Source of the DNA: a bacterium 336/3
GTDB lineage: Bacteria > Bacteroidota > Bacteroidia > Cytophagales > Thermonemataceae
DNA length: 64,000 bases
Reading direction: 5' to 3'
Assembly (NCBI GenBank): GCA_001281695.1
Contig: LJIE01000004.1
Coordinates: forward strand, 27,010-91,009
A model generated the notes under the pieces. It had not been told where the DNA came from. It was given only the letters and a program-made list of their open reading frames with translations, and did not search any database. Position 1 is the first letter of the stretch. Every line of letters begins with the position of its first letter. A program made the position numbers and the translations under genes. Below are positions 8,819 through 16,808 of the stretch, one piece after another.

Positions 8819-9034
8819 ATGAACCATAGACTTAATACTCCTTTCACAAAAAATGGTTTTCAACAAGAATTAGAAGAGCGTAAGATTTTCAGAAAGATTA
8901 AACAACTGATTTCTTTTTTACTTAATTCAGCAAATCGTCTCCGTTTAACTGTAATGGGCTCTAATTTTAATCAAAAACCAAAAAATATAAATGGACATGT
9001 AGTTATGATGAAGAAACCTTCTGAGAGTAAATAA
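8819..9034 (+). CDS. Small hypothetical protein
   Basis: A 71-residue basic protein with a helical middle part (FQQELEERKIFRKIKQLISFLLNSANRLRL); the family is not recognised. I chose the ATG at 8819, which lies 40 nt after the -7 element; the upstream TTG at 8789 would leave almost no leader. It is the first gene of a unit that probably continues into the lipoprotein at 9082. Confidence 0.55.
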   Translation: MNHRLNTPFTKNGFQQELEERKIFRKIKQLISFLLNSANRLRLTVMGSNFNQKPKNINGHVVMMKKPSESK

Positions 9035-9081
9035 AAGTTATAATCATTTTATACTAAACATTCTATAATTATGAAAACTAA

Positions 9082-9369
9082 ATGGATAAGACCTTTCTTA
9101 TGGTATCTTTGAGTATCCTACTTATAGGAATGATAAGTTGTGAATTTTTTTCTACTCAAGAGAACAAGAAGGAAAATAGTTCAACCTCTTCTTTATTGAA
9201 ACCCATTTTAGATTCCATTCATAACTATCATAACAAACAAGTTTTGGATAGTTCTAAAAAAGAGCCAACACTCAATATCATACAAGAGGTTCGAACTATA
9301 TTTATTAAAAACATGAAAAAAACATCACAAATATATAACGAAAAAATAAAACCACAACAGATAGTTTAG
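9082..9369 (+). CDS. Small lipoprotein, hypothetical
   Basis: A 95-residue protein with a lipoprotein signal peptide (SLSILLIGMISC, lipobox Cys at residue 20) followed by a low-complexity Ser/Lys/Asn-rich stretch and a predicted helix (LNIIQEVRTIFIKNMKK). No family recognised. It lies 47 bp after the small gene at 8819 on the same strand, so it is probably in the same stress-type transcription unit. Confidence 0.55.
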   Translation: MDKTFLMVSLSILLIGMISCEFFSTQENKKENSSTSSLLKPILDSIHNYHNKQVLDSSKKEPTLNIIQEVRTIFIKNMKKTSQIYNEKIKPQQIV

Positions 9370-9424
9370 AAAGTATGAATTGAGATATTCACACTTTTTG
9401 GGATTCAGACAAACCTATACCATT

Positions 9425-9778
9425 ATGACAAAAATCAATAATAATAATGAAATCGAAAAATCTAAAGCACATATTATTATTGAGCTAATTGAGTACTTAC
9501 CCAAAGCTGTGGTGAGTAGAACAATTATTAAAAAAACTACAGGGAATATTGCCCTCGTTTCTTTTGATGTGGGTGAGGAAATGGAAGAAAAAATATCTCC
9601 TTTTGACACCTATATTCAAATTATTGATGGAGTAGCTTCTATTACCATTCAGGACAAAAATTATACGCTTACTTTAGGTGAAGGAATTATCATTCCAGCC
9701 CATGCAAAACATCATTTCAATGCTGATGAGCAGTTCAAAATGATTTCTACAACTATTAAAAGTGGGTATGAAGATTAA
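9425..9778 (+). CDS. Cupin-domain protein
   Basis: 117 residues form a single small cupin barrel: GEEMEEKISPFDTYIQIIDGVASITIQDKNYTL, then GEGIIIPAHAKHHFNADEQFKMI with the second cupin motif. The first motif lacks the usual two histidines (SPFDTY), and only the later HAKHHF supplies metal-ligand candidates, so metal binding is doubtful. It resembles the widespread small stress-associated cupins of Bacteroidota. The start at 9425 is preferred over the upstream TTG at 9380. Confidence 0.75.
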   Translation: MTKINNNNEIEKSKAHIIIELIEYLPKAVVSRTIIKKTTGNIALVSFDVGEEMEEKISPFDTYIQIIDGVASITIQDKNYTLTLGEGIIIPAHAKHHFNADEQFKMISTTIKSGYED

Positions 9779-9911
9779 AATATATTAATTGAATTTATTT
9801 ATAAATAGGGTGCTATTTCGTAATACTTATCCTATTATTCTTGTTGTTTAATAATAAAGCTGTTTCTGTGAAAAAATTAAGTATGATTCAAGTATTTTAT
9901 TTTTTAGCTTT

Positions 9912-10472
9912 ATGAAATTATATGTAAAATACATGGTAAGCCTTCGTTGCAAGATGGTTGTAAAATCTGAACTTGAAAAATTAGGTTTTCACCTAATTTC
10001 AGTTGATTTGGGAGTAGCAGAAATATTTGAAGATATATCATCTGATCAGAGAGAACAACTCAAAGTAAATTTACTGAAGTACGGTTTAGAATTATTAGAG
10101 GATAAAAAAAGCATTTTGATTGAAAAGATCAAAAATGTAATTATCGAAATGATTCATTATTTAGATGAAATTCCTAAGGTCAATTACTCTCAATATATTA
10201 GTGAAAAACTAGATGATGATTATGTATATCTTGCCAACATTTTTTCAGAAGTGAAAGGTATTACCATCCAACATTACATCATCATGCACAAAATAGAGAA
10301 AGTCAAGGAACTTCTTTTATATGATGAACTTAACCTTACAGAGATTTCCTACAAAATGCACTATAGTAGTGTAGCTCATTTATCTAATCAATTTAAGAAA
10401 ATAACAGGATTATCTCCCTCATTCTACAAAAAGCTTAAAAAGAAAAGAAAAAAAAATCTTGAAAATATTTAA
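9912..10472 (+). CDS. AraC-family transcriptional regulator, small N-terminal domain
   Basis: The C-terminal half (about residues 105-180) is the AraC/XylS double helix-turn-helix, with LTEISYKMHYSSVAHLSNQFKKITGLSPSFYKK matching the family signature of the second motif. The N-terminal domain (about 90 residues, KYMVSLRCKMVVKSELEKLGFHLISVDLGVAEI) is of a type often seen in Bacteroidota; its ligand is unknown. It sits in the centre of the block whose promoters carry 21-bp-spaced direct repeats, the spacing used by AraC at araI, so it is a candidate regulator of that set (inference). A strong terminator follows. Confidence 0.85.
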   Translation: MKLYVKYMVSLRCKMVVKSELEKLGFHLISVDLGVAEIFEDISSDQREQLKVNLLKYGLELLEDKKSILIEKIKNVIIEMIHYLDEIPKVNYSQYISEKLDDDYVYLANIFSEVKGITIQHYIIMHKIEKVKELLLYDELNLTEISYKMHYSSVAHLSNQFKKITGLSPSFYKKLKKKRKKNLENI

Positions 10473-10512
10473 TAGACTATAAGACAGTATTTTGGCTGTC
10501 TTATAGTCTATT
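10471..10512 (+). terminator. Strong hairpin between araC-like and csbD1
   Basis: A 17-bp perfect stem (AATAGACTATAAGACAG and its complement) with an 8-base loop separates two convergent genes and can serve both. Confidence 0.85.
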
Positions 10513-10520
10513 CATTACTT

Positions 10521-10742
10521 TTATTTTGCTTCTGCTTGCATCTTAGTAAGCACGCTTACTACATCTTCTCTTTTTTTACCAAGTCTTGTTTCTATTCGTT
10601 TTAATAAATCTTCTTGTTTGTTTTCCTCAAACTTTAAGTCAGTTTCTGTCAGTTGTGGAAACTTTTTGTGAAGTTCTTTTGACAATACATCCCAGTTTCC
10701 TGTGATTTTGAAATCTTCGTTTACTTTAGTTGGTACATGCAT
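10521..10742 (-). CDS. CsbD-like general stress protein (copy 1)
   Basis: The 73-residue protein resembles the Bacteroidota CsbD-like group: NEDFKITGNWDVLSKELHKKFPQLTETDLKFEENKQEDLLKRIETRLGKKREDVV. It shares the KF-P-LT-TDL-FEE-K--DLL-R---RLGK pattern with the true CsbD at 15192 and the copy at 14723. CsbD proteins are small, abundant, cytosolic general-stress proteins of unknown mechanism. Its promoter at 10775-10840 is nearly the same as that of the rhodopsin operon. Confidence 0.8.
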   Translation of the reverse strand: MHVPTKVNEDFKITGNWDVLSKELHKKFPQLTETDLKFEENKQEDLLKRIETRLGKKREDVVSVLTKMQAEAK

Positions 10743-10774
10743 GATTTCTAAGATTTAAAATGTGAACTGTTATG

Positions 10775-10840
10775 CAAACCTACATACCTTTTCTTGATAA
10801 GTTCTTACATCTATTCTTTGTAAAGTTATGTATATCATAC
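10775..10840 (-). promoter_or_regulatory. Shared stress-type promoter of csbD1
   Basis: Minus strand: distal GTATGATATACATAAC (10825-10840), proximal TGTAA (10805-10809), 22 bp, -7 TAGGTTTG (10775-10782). Over these 66 bp about 56 positions equal the rhodopsin promoter at 40325-40390. Confidence 0.85.
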
Positions 10841-10854
10841 TTTTTACTGTATTC

Positions 10855-10918
10855 ATTGAATAATGTAAATCTGAAGTTGAATTGTGTAACTTTTAAAAAG
10901 CTAAAGAAGGTAGCTTTG
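10855..10918 (+). promoter_or_regulatory. Shared stress-type promoter, divergent from csbD1
   Basis: Plus strand: distal ATTGAATAATGTAA (10855-10868), proximal TGTAA (10885-10889), 21 bp, -7 TAGCTTTG (10911-10918). The two TGTAA boxes are 21 bp apart. Confidence 0.7.
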
Positions 10919-10985
10919 TATAAAAAAACTATGAAAAAGAAATTAGAAACCCTTATTATAGAAATAGTCAATTCACTTAAAAAAT

Positions 10986-11252
10986 ATGGTGATGAGTCTT
11001 AGCAAAATCAGTAATATCCCAATAAGAATTGGTGAAACTATCAAGGGTGATGATATTCTAGAAAAAGACGAATTACTTGATATTGATAGAAATGTAACAA
11101 ATACTATTAAAGGCAGTGCTATACTTTCTGAAAATGGAAGTGATGACATTGAAAATATCCTTACAATTGGGCGACTGATTGACGAAGCAACAACGTTTAA
11201 AGGAACTGGGCATTTATTATTCTGTTTTTCACCTTTATTCTTACTTGGGTAA
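10986..11252 (+). CDS. Small hypothetical protein downstream of a stress-type promoter
   Basis: An 88-residue ORF rich in Asp, Ile and Thr with a hydrophobic tail (LLFCFSPLFLLG); family not recognised. A 23-codon ORF (10931-11002, MKKKLETLIIEIVNSLKKYG) starts just after the promoter and overlaps it by 17 bp in another frame. It is either a coupled leader peptide or the true 5' end separated by a frameshift. Coding status is uncertain; the promoter argues that something here is expressed. Confidence 0.4.
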   Translation: MVMSLSKISNIPIRIGETIKGDDILEKDELLDIDRNVTNTIKGSAILSENGSDDIENILTIGRLIDEATTFKGTGHLLFCFSPLFLLG

Positions 11253-11362
11253 TGATTCATATCATTTCTAAACTTACCTTTTTACTATTCTAAACTCCTT
11301 CTAAACTTTAAAAATAGAGTCTATATTGGAATTGCCCACTTGAAACATAAAATAAGACTATC

Positions 11363-12403
11363 ATGGTAAAAGTTAAACGAGAAGGTATTATTCTTGAAAA
11401 AACTGAAAATGAATTTGAAAATAATGCAGTATTCAATCCAGCCGTCTGGCAAGATGGGGAAAATGTACATATTTTTTATCGAGCTGTTAGGAAAGGCAAT
11501 TTTTCTACAATTGGATATTGTTTGCTAAAAGGTCCTTTAGAAATAGTAAAAAGAAATGATGAACCTCTTATTGTCCCTGAATTTGAGTATGAAAGCCATG
11601 GTATAGAAGACCCAAGAATTGTCAAAATTGATGACATCTTTTACCTTACCTATACTGCATATGATAAAGTAAATGCTTTAGGAGCATTAGCTCTCTCAAA
11701 AGATTTAGTAAATTTTAAAAAACAAGGTTTAATATCTCCTCAACTCACATACAATAAATTTAAGGAATTAGCCAAGGTTAAAGGAAATATTAGTGATAAA
11801 TACTTTCGTTATTGTCTTTCTTATGAGAAACGAGATTCTTTAGACCAAAAACTTCTTTTATGGGATAAAAATGTTATGTTTTTTCCAAGAAGAATTAAAA
11901 ACAAGTTATTGTTTTTACATCGAATTAGACCAGGTATTCAGTTGGTTGTTATTGATAAATTGGAAGATTTGACGGAGAGTTTTTGGATGAATTACTTTAT
12001 CAATATGGCAAATCATATTGTGATGAACCCTGTATATCGCCATGAAGCAAGTTATATTGGAGCAGGATGCCCTCCCATAGAAACAAAAGAAGGTTGGCTT
12101 TTAATTTATCATGGTGTTGAAGATACCCCAGAAGGCTATATTTATCATACTTGTGCAGCATTGTTAGATTTAGAAAATCCACTCAAGGAAATATCAAGGT
12201 TAAAAATGCCTCTTTTTTCACCAAAAAATCTGTGGGAGCAAAAAGGAATTGTTGATAATGTAGTTTTCCCAACAGGTACAAGTATTTTTAAAGACAGGCT
12301 CTATATTTATTATGGAGCTGCTGATGAATTTATTGCTGTTGCCTCTATGAATATGAACGAATTATTAGATGCATTATTGAATAATAAACCTCTCTCGTCA
12401 TGA
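11363..12403 (+). CDS. GH130-family glycoside phosphorylase/hydrolase
   Basis: The 346-residue five-bladed beta-propeller shows the GH130 pattern: FNPAVWQDGENVHIFYRAVRKG, GIEDPRIVKIDDIFYLTYTAYD (the ED-R motif carrying the catalytic Asp), HRIRPGIQLV, GAGCPPIETKEGWLLIYHGVE and the late VVFPTGTSIFKDRLYIYYGAADE. GH130 enzymes phosphorolyse or hydrolyse beta-mannosides. It overlaps the glycosyltransferase at 12400 by 4 bp (ATGA), so the pair is translated together and likely handles one glycan. A weaker version of the shared promoter (GGTAA at 11248, 22 bp, TACCTTTT at 11275-11282, no distal box) may drive it. Confidence 0.88.
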   Translation: MVKVKREGIILEKTENEFENNAVFNPAVWQDGENVHIFYRAVRKGNFSTIGYCLLKGPLEIVKRNDEPLIVPEFEYESHGIEDPRIVKIDDIFYLTYTAYDKVNALGALALSKDLVNFKKQGLISPQLTYNKFKELAKVKGNISDKYFRYCLSYEKRDSLDQKLLLWDKNVMFFPRRIKNKLLFLHRIRPGIQLVVIDKLEDLTESFWMNYFINMANHIVMNPVYRHEASYIGAGCPPIETKEGWLLIYHGVEDTPEGYIYHTCAALLDLENPLKEISRLKMPLFSPKNLWEQKGIVDNVVFPTGTSIFKDRLYIYYGAADEFIAVASMNMNELLDALLNNKPLSS

Positions 12404-14646
12404 AAAAAACTGAAATTTTAATACTGACTTCTTTTCCACCTCGTAAGTGTGGCATAGCTACCTATAGCGAAGATTTAATCAATACAATTGAAGAAAAATA
12501 TACTGATGATATTGTTGTAAGTGTTTGTGCTCTCAATAAATCAGATGAATCTATAGAGTACTCTACCAAAGTAAAATGTTCTATAGATACTCGAGTACAA
12601 GACAAATATCTCAAATTAGCTCATTATGTCAATGATAGTGTAGATATAAGCCTTGTTATGATTCAACATGAATTTGGGCTATATGGTGGGGAATATGGAA
12701 AAGATTTATTAATATTTCTTCAAGCACTATCCAAACCTGCTATAACAACCTTTCATACAGTTTTATCAAAACCTAGTCCATTGTGTAAGGAAGTAGTTCA
12801 AGAAATTTGTAACCTTTCTGATAAGATAGTTGTAATGACGAACTTATCAGCAACTATTTTAAAAAATGAATACCAAACTTTAGAAGAAAAAATTGTGGTT
12901 ATTCCACATGGAACACATTTAATTGAGCCTTTATCACACAAAAAGCAAATAACGTATTTTAAAAATAAATATGTTCTTTCCACATTTGGCTTTATCAGTC
13001 AAGATAAAAGTATTGAAACAGCTCTTGAGGCATTGCCTCAAATCATTTCCAAATTTTCAAATGTAATTTATCTCATTATAGGGAAAACTCATCCTGAAGT
13101 ATTAGCACAAGAGGGTGAAAAGTATCGAGATTTTTTATATGAAAAAGCAACTCAATTAGGAATACAGAAACATATCATATTTATGAATGAGTATCTTCCT
13201 CTTCAAGACTTACTAAATTATTTACAACAAACAGATATTTATTTATTTACTTCCAAAAATCCACAACAAGCAGTTAGTGGTACGCTTGCTTATGCGATGT
13301 CTGCTGGGTGTCCTATTGTATCCACACCTATTCCTCATGCCTTAGAACTCTTAGATGGAGCAGGGATTAATTTTGATTTCCAAAACTCGCAGCAATTGGC
13401 AGATGCTACTATTTCTCTTTTATCGCAGCCTTTATTGACAAAAGAGATGAGATTAAATGCTCTTCACCGTATCAACCCTACCAATTGGCAAAATGTAGCT
13501 ATTGGTTATATTCAGTTAGCAAAGAAAGTAATGAAACAGGAAAATATAGCTATAGACTATAAATACCCTCCTATATCATTATCACATGTAAAAAGAATGA
13601 CTACAAGTATGGGGATTTTACAATTTTCCAAAATTGATATACCAGATAAATTGTCAGGATATACATTGGATGATAATTCTAGAGCATTGATAGTTTTATT
13701 AAAGCATTTAAGTTACACAAAAGATACTAAAGAATCATTTTTGATAAATATTTATCTTAATTTTATTGCTTTTTGCCAAAAAAGTAATGGCTCATTTTTA
13801 AATTATGTAGATTTTGACAAGACAATTTCACCAAAAAATAAGCAAGAAAACTTAGAAGACTCAAATGGAAGAGCTATTTGGGCTTTGGGAGAACTCTTAT
13901 CATCAAAACATCTGATAAATACTGAATTATTATTAAAAGCAGAGGAAATTCTTGAAAAAGCCATTCCAATGATTAAAAATATGACATCCCCAAGAGCTAT
14001 GGCTTTTGCTCTAAAAGGTTTGTATCATTATTCCAAATTTAGAAACGATTTCAAAATTACTGAACTTATCAAAGAACTAGCAAATAATCTTGTTGCAAAA
14101 TACTATGATGTATCCAGTGAAAAATGGCTTTGGTTTGAAAATTATCTTACTTATGCCAATAGTGTATTGCCAGAAGCCATGTTACTTGCATTTAAAGCAA
14201 CAGGCGATACCTTGTATCAAAATATTGCTAAAAAGTCTTTTGATTTTTTGTTATCTATTATTTTTAAAGGAAAACAAATAAAAGTAATCTCTAATCAAGG
14301 TTGGTATTATAAAGGAGAAGAAAACCATTCATTTGGAGAGCAACCCATTGAAATAGCCTATACTATTTTAGCATTAGATACATTTTATCAGGAATTTATG
14401 GATGAAGAGTATGTTGATAAAATGAAGATAGCTTTTAATTGGTTTTTAGGTGAAAATCATCTTCATCAAATCGTTTATAATCCTATTACAGGAGGTTGTT
14501 ATGATGGTTTAGAGAAATATTATGTAAATCTAAATCAAGGGGCAGAATCAAGTTTGAGTTATCTATTAGCCAGATTAACAATGGAAAAGCAAATGTATGC
14601 AACTACATTTCACTTTTACCCTAAAAATGCTTTTATAGAGGATTAA
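12400..14646 (+). CDS. GT4 glycosyltransferase fused to an alpha-helical (glycosidase-like) C-terminal domain
   Basis: Residues about 1-375 are a GT-B, family 4 glycosyltransferase: TSFPPRKCGIATYSEDL at the start, IQHEFGLYGG, TTFHTVL, VVIPHGTH, and the nucleotide-sugar region SGTLAYAMSAGCPIVSTPIPHA near 295. Residues about 385-748 form a repeated helical domain (LDDNSRALIVLLKHL, EDSNGRAIWALGEL, PRAMAFALKGLY, WLWFENYLTYANSVLPEAML, GEQPIEIAYTILAL) like an (alpha/alpha)6 barrel. Together with the coupled GH130 gene, this suggests a system that makes and recycles a mannose-containing glycan; the product is not known. Confidence 0.85.
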   Translation: MKKTEILILTSFPPRKCGIATYSEDLINTIEEKYTDDIVVSVCALNKSDESIEYSTKVKCSIDTRVQDKYLKLAHYVNDSVDISLVMIQHEFGLYGGEYGKDLLIFLQALSKPAITTFHTVLSKPSPLCKEVVQEICNLSDKIVVMTNLSATILKNEYQTLEEKIVVIPHGTHLIEPLSHKKQITYFKNKYVLSTFGFISQDKSIETALEALPQIISKFSNVIYLIIGKTHPEVLAQEGEKYRDFLYEKATQLGIQKHIIFMNEYLPLQDLLNYLQQTDIYLFTSKNPQQAVSGTLAYAMSAGCPIVSTPIPHALELLDGAGINFDFQNSQQLADATISLLSQPLLTKEMRLNALHRINPTNWQNVAIGYIQLAKKVMKQENIAIDYKYPPISLSHVKRMTTSMGILQFSKIDIPDKLSGYTLDDNSRALIVLLKHLSYTKDTKESFLINIYLNFIAFCQKSNGSFLNYVDFDKTISPKNKQENLEDSNGRAIWALGELLSSKHLINTELLLKAEEILEKAIPMIKNMTSPRAMAFALKGLYHYSKFRNDFKITELIKELANNLVAKYYDVSSEKWLWFENYLTYANSVLPEAMLLAFKATGDTLYQNIAKKSFDFLLSIIFKGKQIKVISNQGWYYKGEENHSFGEQPIEIAYTILALDTFYQEFMDEEYVDKMKIAFNWFLGENHLHQIVYNPITGGCYDGLEKYYVNLNQGAESSLSYLLARLTMEKQMYATTFHFYPKNAFIED

Positions 14647-14657
14647 ATTAGAAATAC

Positions 14658-14687
14658 AAAAAACAGTATTTTTTTAATACTGTTTTT
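14658..14687 (+). terminator. Bidirectional hairpin terminator between GT4 and csbD2
   Basis: AAAAAACAGTATT pairs with AATACTGTTTTT. The same terminator with flanking sequence is copied at 40428-40456 near the rhodopsin gene. Confidence 0.8.
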
Positions 14688-14722
14688 ACTCTAATATGAA
14701 TAGAGCATGAGACTACTCTATG

Positions 14723-14938
14723 TTATTGAGGATTTTTAGTTTCTATTTGATAGTTCTTGAGTATATTGGTTGCTTCTGCTTGTTTCTCATCAAGCCTTGC
14801 TTTAATCCCTTTTAGCAATTCTATATATTTTCCTTCTTCAAATTTTAAATTCATGCCTGTATTTTGCAGGTTTTTTGATAATACACCTTTATTTCCTTGT
14901 ATTTTCAAACCCTTGTTTATTTTAATGATTATATGCAT
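14723..14938 (-). CDS. CsbD-like protein (copy 2)
   Basis: The 71-residue protein keeps the second half of the CsbD-like pattern (LSKNLQNTGMNLKFEEGKYIELLKGIKARLDEKQAEATNIL) but lacks the FPQLTETD segment of copy 1, replaced by NTG, so it is a shortened and perhaps diverging copy. Its promoter is intact. A decayed duplicate of gene plus terminator lies at 40417-40660. Confidence 0.65.
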   Translation of the reverse strand: MHIIIKINKGLKIQGNKGVLSKNLQNTGMNLKFEEGKYIELLKGIKARLDEKQAEATNILKNYQIETKNPQ

Positions 14939-14964
14939 AATTACTAAAGTTTAAACGACTACAC

Positions 14965-15029
14965 AAAAGTGTTAAAGTTTTTTGAATATACATTACAGAT
15001 ATGAATCATAAACTTACACATATCATACT
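14965..15029 (-). promoter_or_regulatory. Shared stress-type promoter of csbD2
   Basis: Minus strand: distal GTATGATATGTGTAAG (15014-15029), proximal TGTAA (14994-14998), 21 bp, -7 CACTTTTG (14965-14972). Confidence 0.7.
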
Positions 15030-15064
15030 TTTCTAAATAATCCAAGTATTTAAAATATAGCAAT

Positions 15065-15130
15065 CTGGTATATATGCAAGATATAGCAAGGATTGTGTAA
15101 GGCTTACCCTTTAAATTAGACCTACCTTTG
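15065..15130 (+). promoter_or_regulatory. Shared stress-type promoter of csbD3
   Basis: Plus strand: distal CTGGTATATATGCAAG (15065-15080, only the TGCAA half fits well), proximal TGTAA (15096-15100), 22 bp, -7 TACCTTTG (15123-15130). Confidence 0.7.
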
Positions 15131-15191
15131 TATGGCTATCAAAACCATTATTCTTACGTTGATAGCGATAAACCCTTAAACTAAAAATTTT

Positions 15192-15377
15192 ATGAGCTTC
15201 ACAGATGAAAAAGGTACTTGGAATAAATTGAAAGGTAAATTGAAACAACAATATGCCATCCTTACTGATGATGATTTACTTTTTGAAGAAGGTAAACAAG
15301 ATGAGTTGGTAGGAAGACTACAAACCAAACTCAAAAAAACAAAAGAAGAAATTCTTAAACTAATTAGTGGAGTGTAA
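15192..15377 (+). CDS. csbD: CsbD family protein (copy 3, canonical)
   Basis: The 61-residue protein has the canonical CsbD/YjbJ layout: GTWNKLKGKLKQQYAILTDDDLLFEEGKQDELVGRLQTKLKKTKEEI. The W-x-x-x-KGK-K-x-x-x-x-LTDDDL core and the G-K-DEL-G-LQ-K-G/K-T-EE pattern are complete. CsbD is a general-stress protein in many bacteria. It heads a unit that continues with a coiled-coil lipoprotein, a beta-barrel and a small membrane peptide. Confidence 0.9.
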   Translation: MSFTDEKGTWNKLKGKLKQQYAILTDDDLLFEEGKQDELVGRLQTKLKKTKEEILKLISGV

Positions 15378-15446
15378 TACATCTCTTCACTTTACGAACC
15401 ATTATATAATGGTCTTCAATAATATATTACCTCTAAACTCAACATC

Positions 15447-15884
15447 ATGAAAAATATGAGAATATTAACTATCATCAGTCTATTTTTAGTCATAGCTCTT
15501 ACGAGCTGTACTACACCTTCTGAAAAAGTTGAAGATGCAGAAAATAAAGTAAAGAATGCAGATAAAGAACTCGAAAAGGCTAAAGAAGCATACTTAGAAG
15601 ATGTTAAAAAAAGTAAAGCAGAAGCCTTAGATAGATTGGTGAAACATCAACAAGAAGTAATTGCATTCAAGGAAAAAATAGCTGTTGAAAAGCAGGAAAT
15701 AAAGGATAAATATACTCAGAAGATAACTGAACTAGAAGAAAAAAATCAAAAAATCAAAGAAAGACTAGAAAATTATCAAACTGATGATGAAAATCAATGG
15801 AAGAATTTCAAAAAGGAACTTAACCATGACATTGAAGAAATTGGAAAGGCTATCAAGAATTTAACTGTTACAAGTGCTCAATAA
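15447..15884 (+). CDS. Coiled-coil lipoprotein
   Basis: A lipoprotein signal peptide (LFLVIALTSC, lipobox Cys near residue 21) is followed by about 120 residues of nearly continuous heptads rich in Lys and Glu (EKVEDAENKVKNADKELEKAKEAY, EKIAVEKQEIKDKYTQKI). This resembles small envelope lipoproteins of the sll1483/YdgA-like stress groups, but I cannot name the family. It is probably anchored in the outer or inner membrane with a rod-like periplasmic part, and is cotranscribed with csbD3. Confidence 0.7.
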   Translation: MKNMRILTIISLFLVIALTSCTTPSEKVEDAENKVKNADKELEKAKEAYLEDVKKSKAEALDRLVKHQQEVIAFKEKIAVEKQEIKDKYTQKITELEEKNQKIKERLENYQTDDENQWKNFKKELNHDIEEIGKAIKNLTVTSAQ

Positions 15885-15911
15885 ATAATATAAAACTCAA
15901 ACTATAAAAAA

Positions 15912-16547
15912 ATGAAAAAACTATTTTATATAATCGTGTTAGTTATTCTTTCAACACACATTAGTGTTGCACAGGATGATGATAGTAGAGAAAAATTCCA
16001 TTTGGGACTAAAAGCTGGTGCAAATTATGCCAATATTTATGATTCTAAAGGTGAAGAATTTACAGCTGATGGCAGATTTGGGTTTGCTGGAGGTGTTTTC
16101 TTTTCTATCCCTATAGGCAAATACTTAGGTGTTCAGCCAGAAGCTTTAATTTCTCAAAAAGGTTTTCAAGGAAAAGGTGTTCTTTTAGGTAGTAATTACG
16201 AATTTACTCGTACAACAACCTATTTAGATGTACCCTTATTGATTGCCATAAAACCTGCTCAGTTCATTACCATACTGGCTGGTCCTCAATATTCTTACCT
16301 CTTGCGAAGAAAAGAGAAATTTACAAACAATGGAGCAACCATTCTTCAACAACAAGAATTTGAAAATGACGATATCCGTAAAAATACACTTTGTTTTACA
16401 GGTGGTGTAGATGTGAATGTTCAACAACATATGGTTGTAAGTTTGAGAACTGGTTGGGACTTACGAAACAATAGTGGTGATGGGAACTCTACAACTCCTC
16501 GTTATAAAAATGCTTGGTATCAGGCCACCATTGGATATAGATTTTAG
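15912..16547 (+). CDS. Outer-membrane beta-barrel protein (PorT-like family)
   Basis: A signal peptide (about residues 1-20, ending SVAQ) and eight amphipathic strands: FHLGLKAGANYANIYD, GFAGGVFFSIPIGKYLGVQPEALISQKGF, TTTYLDVPLLIAIKP, ITILAGPQYSYLL, VSLRTGWDLRN and the terminal YQATIGYRF. The KAGANYANI opening and PEALISQKG segment are typical of the PorT/outer-membrane beta-barrel group common in Bacteroidota. The role is unknown. It follows the coiled-coil lipoprotein by 27 bp. Confidence 0.85.
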   Translation: MKKLFYIIVLVILSTHISVAQDDDSREKFHLGLKAGANYANIYDSKGEEFTADGRFGFAGGVFFSIPIGKYLGVQPEALISQKGFQGKGVLLGSNYEFTRTTTYLDVPLLIAIKPAQFITILAGPQYSYLLRRKEKFTNNGATILQQQEFENDDIRKNTLCFTGGVDVNVQQHMVVSLRTGWDLRNNSGDGNSTTPRYKNAWYQATIGYRF

Positions 16548-16585
16548 TAAATTTTAGTAAAAACATACCATAACTCTTTAAAAAC

Positions 16586-16741
16586 ATGGAAAATCTCTTA
16601 TATCTTGTAGCCGTTATCTTCATTATTTTATGGTTAATAGGCTTTTTAGGATACAATATGGGTGGAATCATACATATACTTTTAGTAATAGCCGTTATTT
16701 CTATATTGATTAGAGTAATAAGAGGTAGAAAAGTATTGTAA
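16586..16741 (+). CDS. Lmo0937-family small membrane protein
   Basis: A 51-residue hydrophobic peptide: MENLLYLVAVIFIILWLIGFLGYNMGGIIHILLVIAVISILIRVIRGRKVL in segments (first helix VAVIFIILWLIGF, second IHILLVIAVISILI, basic tail RVIRGRKVL). This is the layout of the lmo0937 family, two helices with a GG turn. Such peptides accompany stress genes in many bacteria; the mechanism is unknown. It is the last gene of the csbD3 unit, 38 bp after the beta-barrel gene. Confidence 0.85.
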   Translation: MENLLYLVAVIFIILWLIGFLGYNMGGIIHILLVIAVISILIRVIRGRKVL

Positions 16742-16772
16742 TACAATGATGATTAAATCAGAGTAATATTTA

Positions 16773-16808
16773 AGAAGTGCTTGCTAGTTCAGGCACTTCT
16801 TATTTTTT
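16773..16808 (+). terminator. Bidirectional terminator
   Basis: AAGAAGTGCTTG pairs with CAGGCACTTCTT (one G-T pair), followed by T-rich sequence. It lies between the Lmo0937 gene and the convergent permease gene and overlaps the permease stop codon. Confidence 0.75.

Noticed and set aside
11248..11282. A thirteenth shared-type promoter before the GH130 gene
   Set aside because: GGTAA, 22 bp and TACCTTTT fit the spacing, but there is no distal box and the last -7 base differs, so it was not counted among the twelve.
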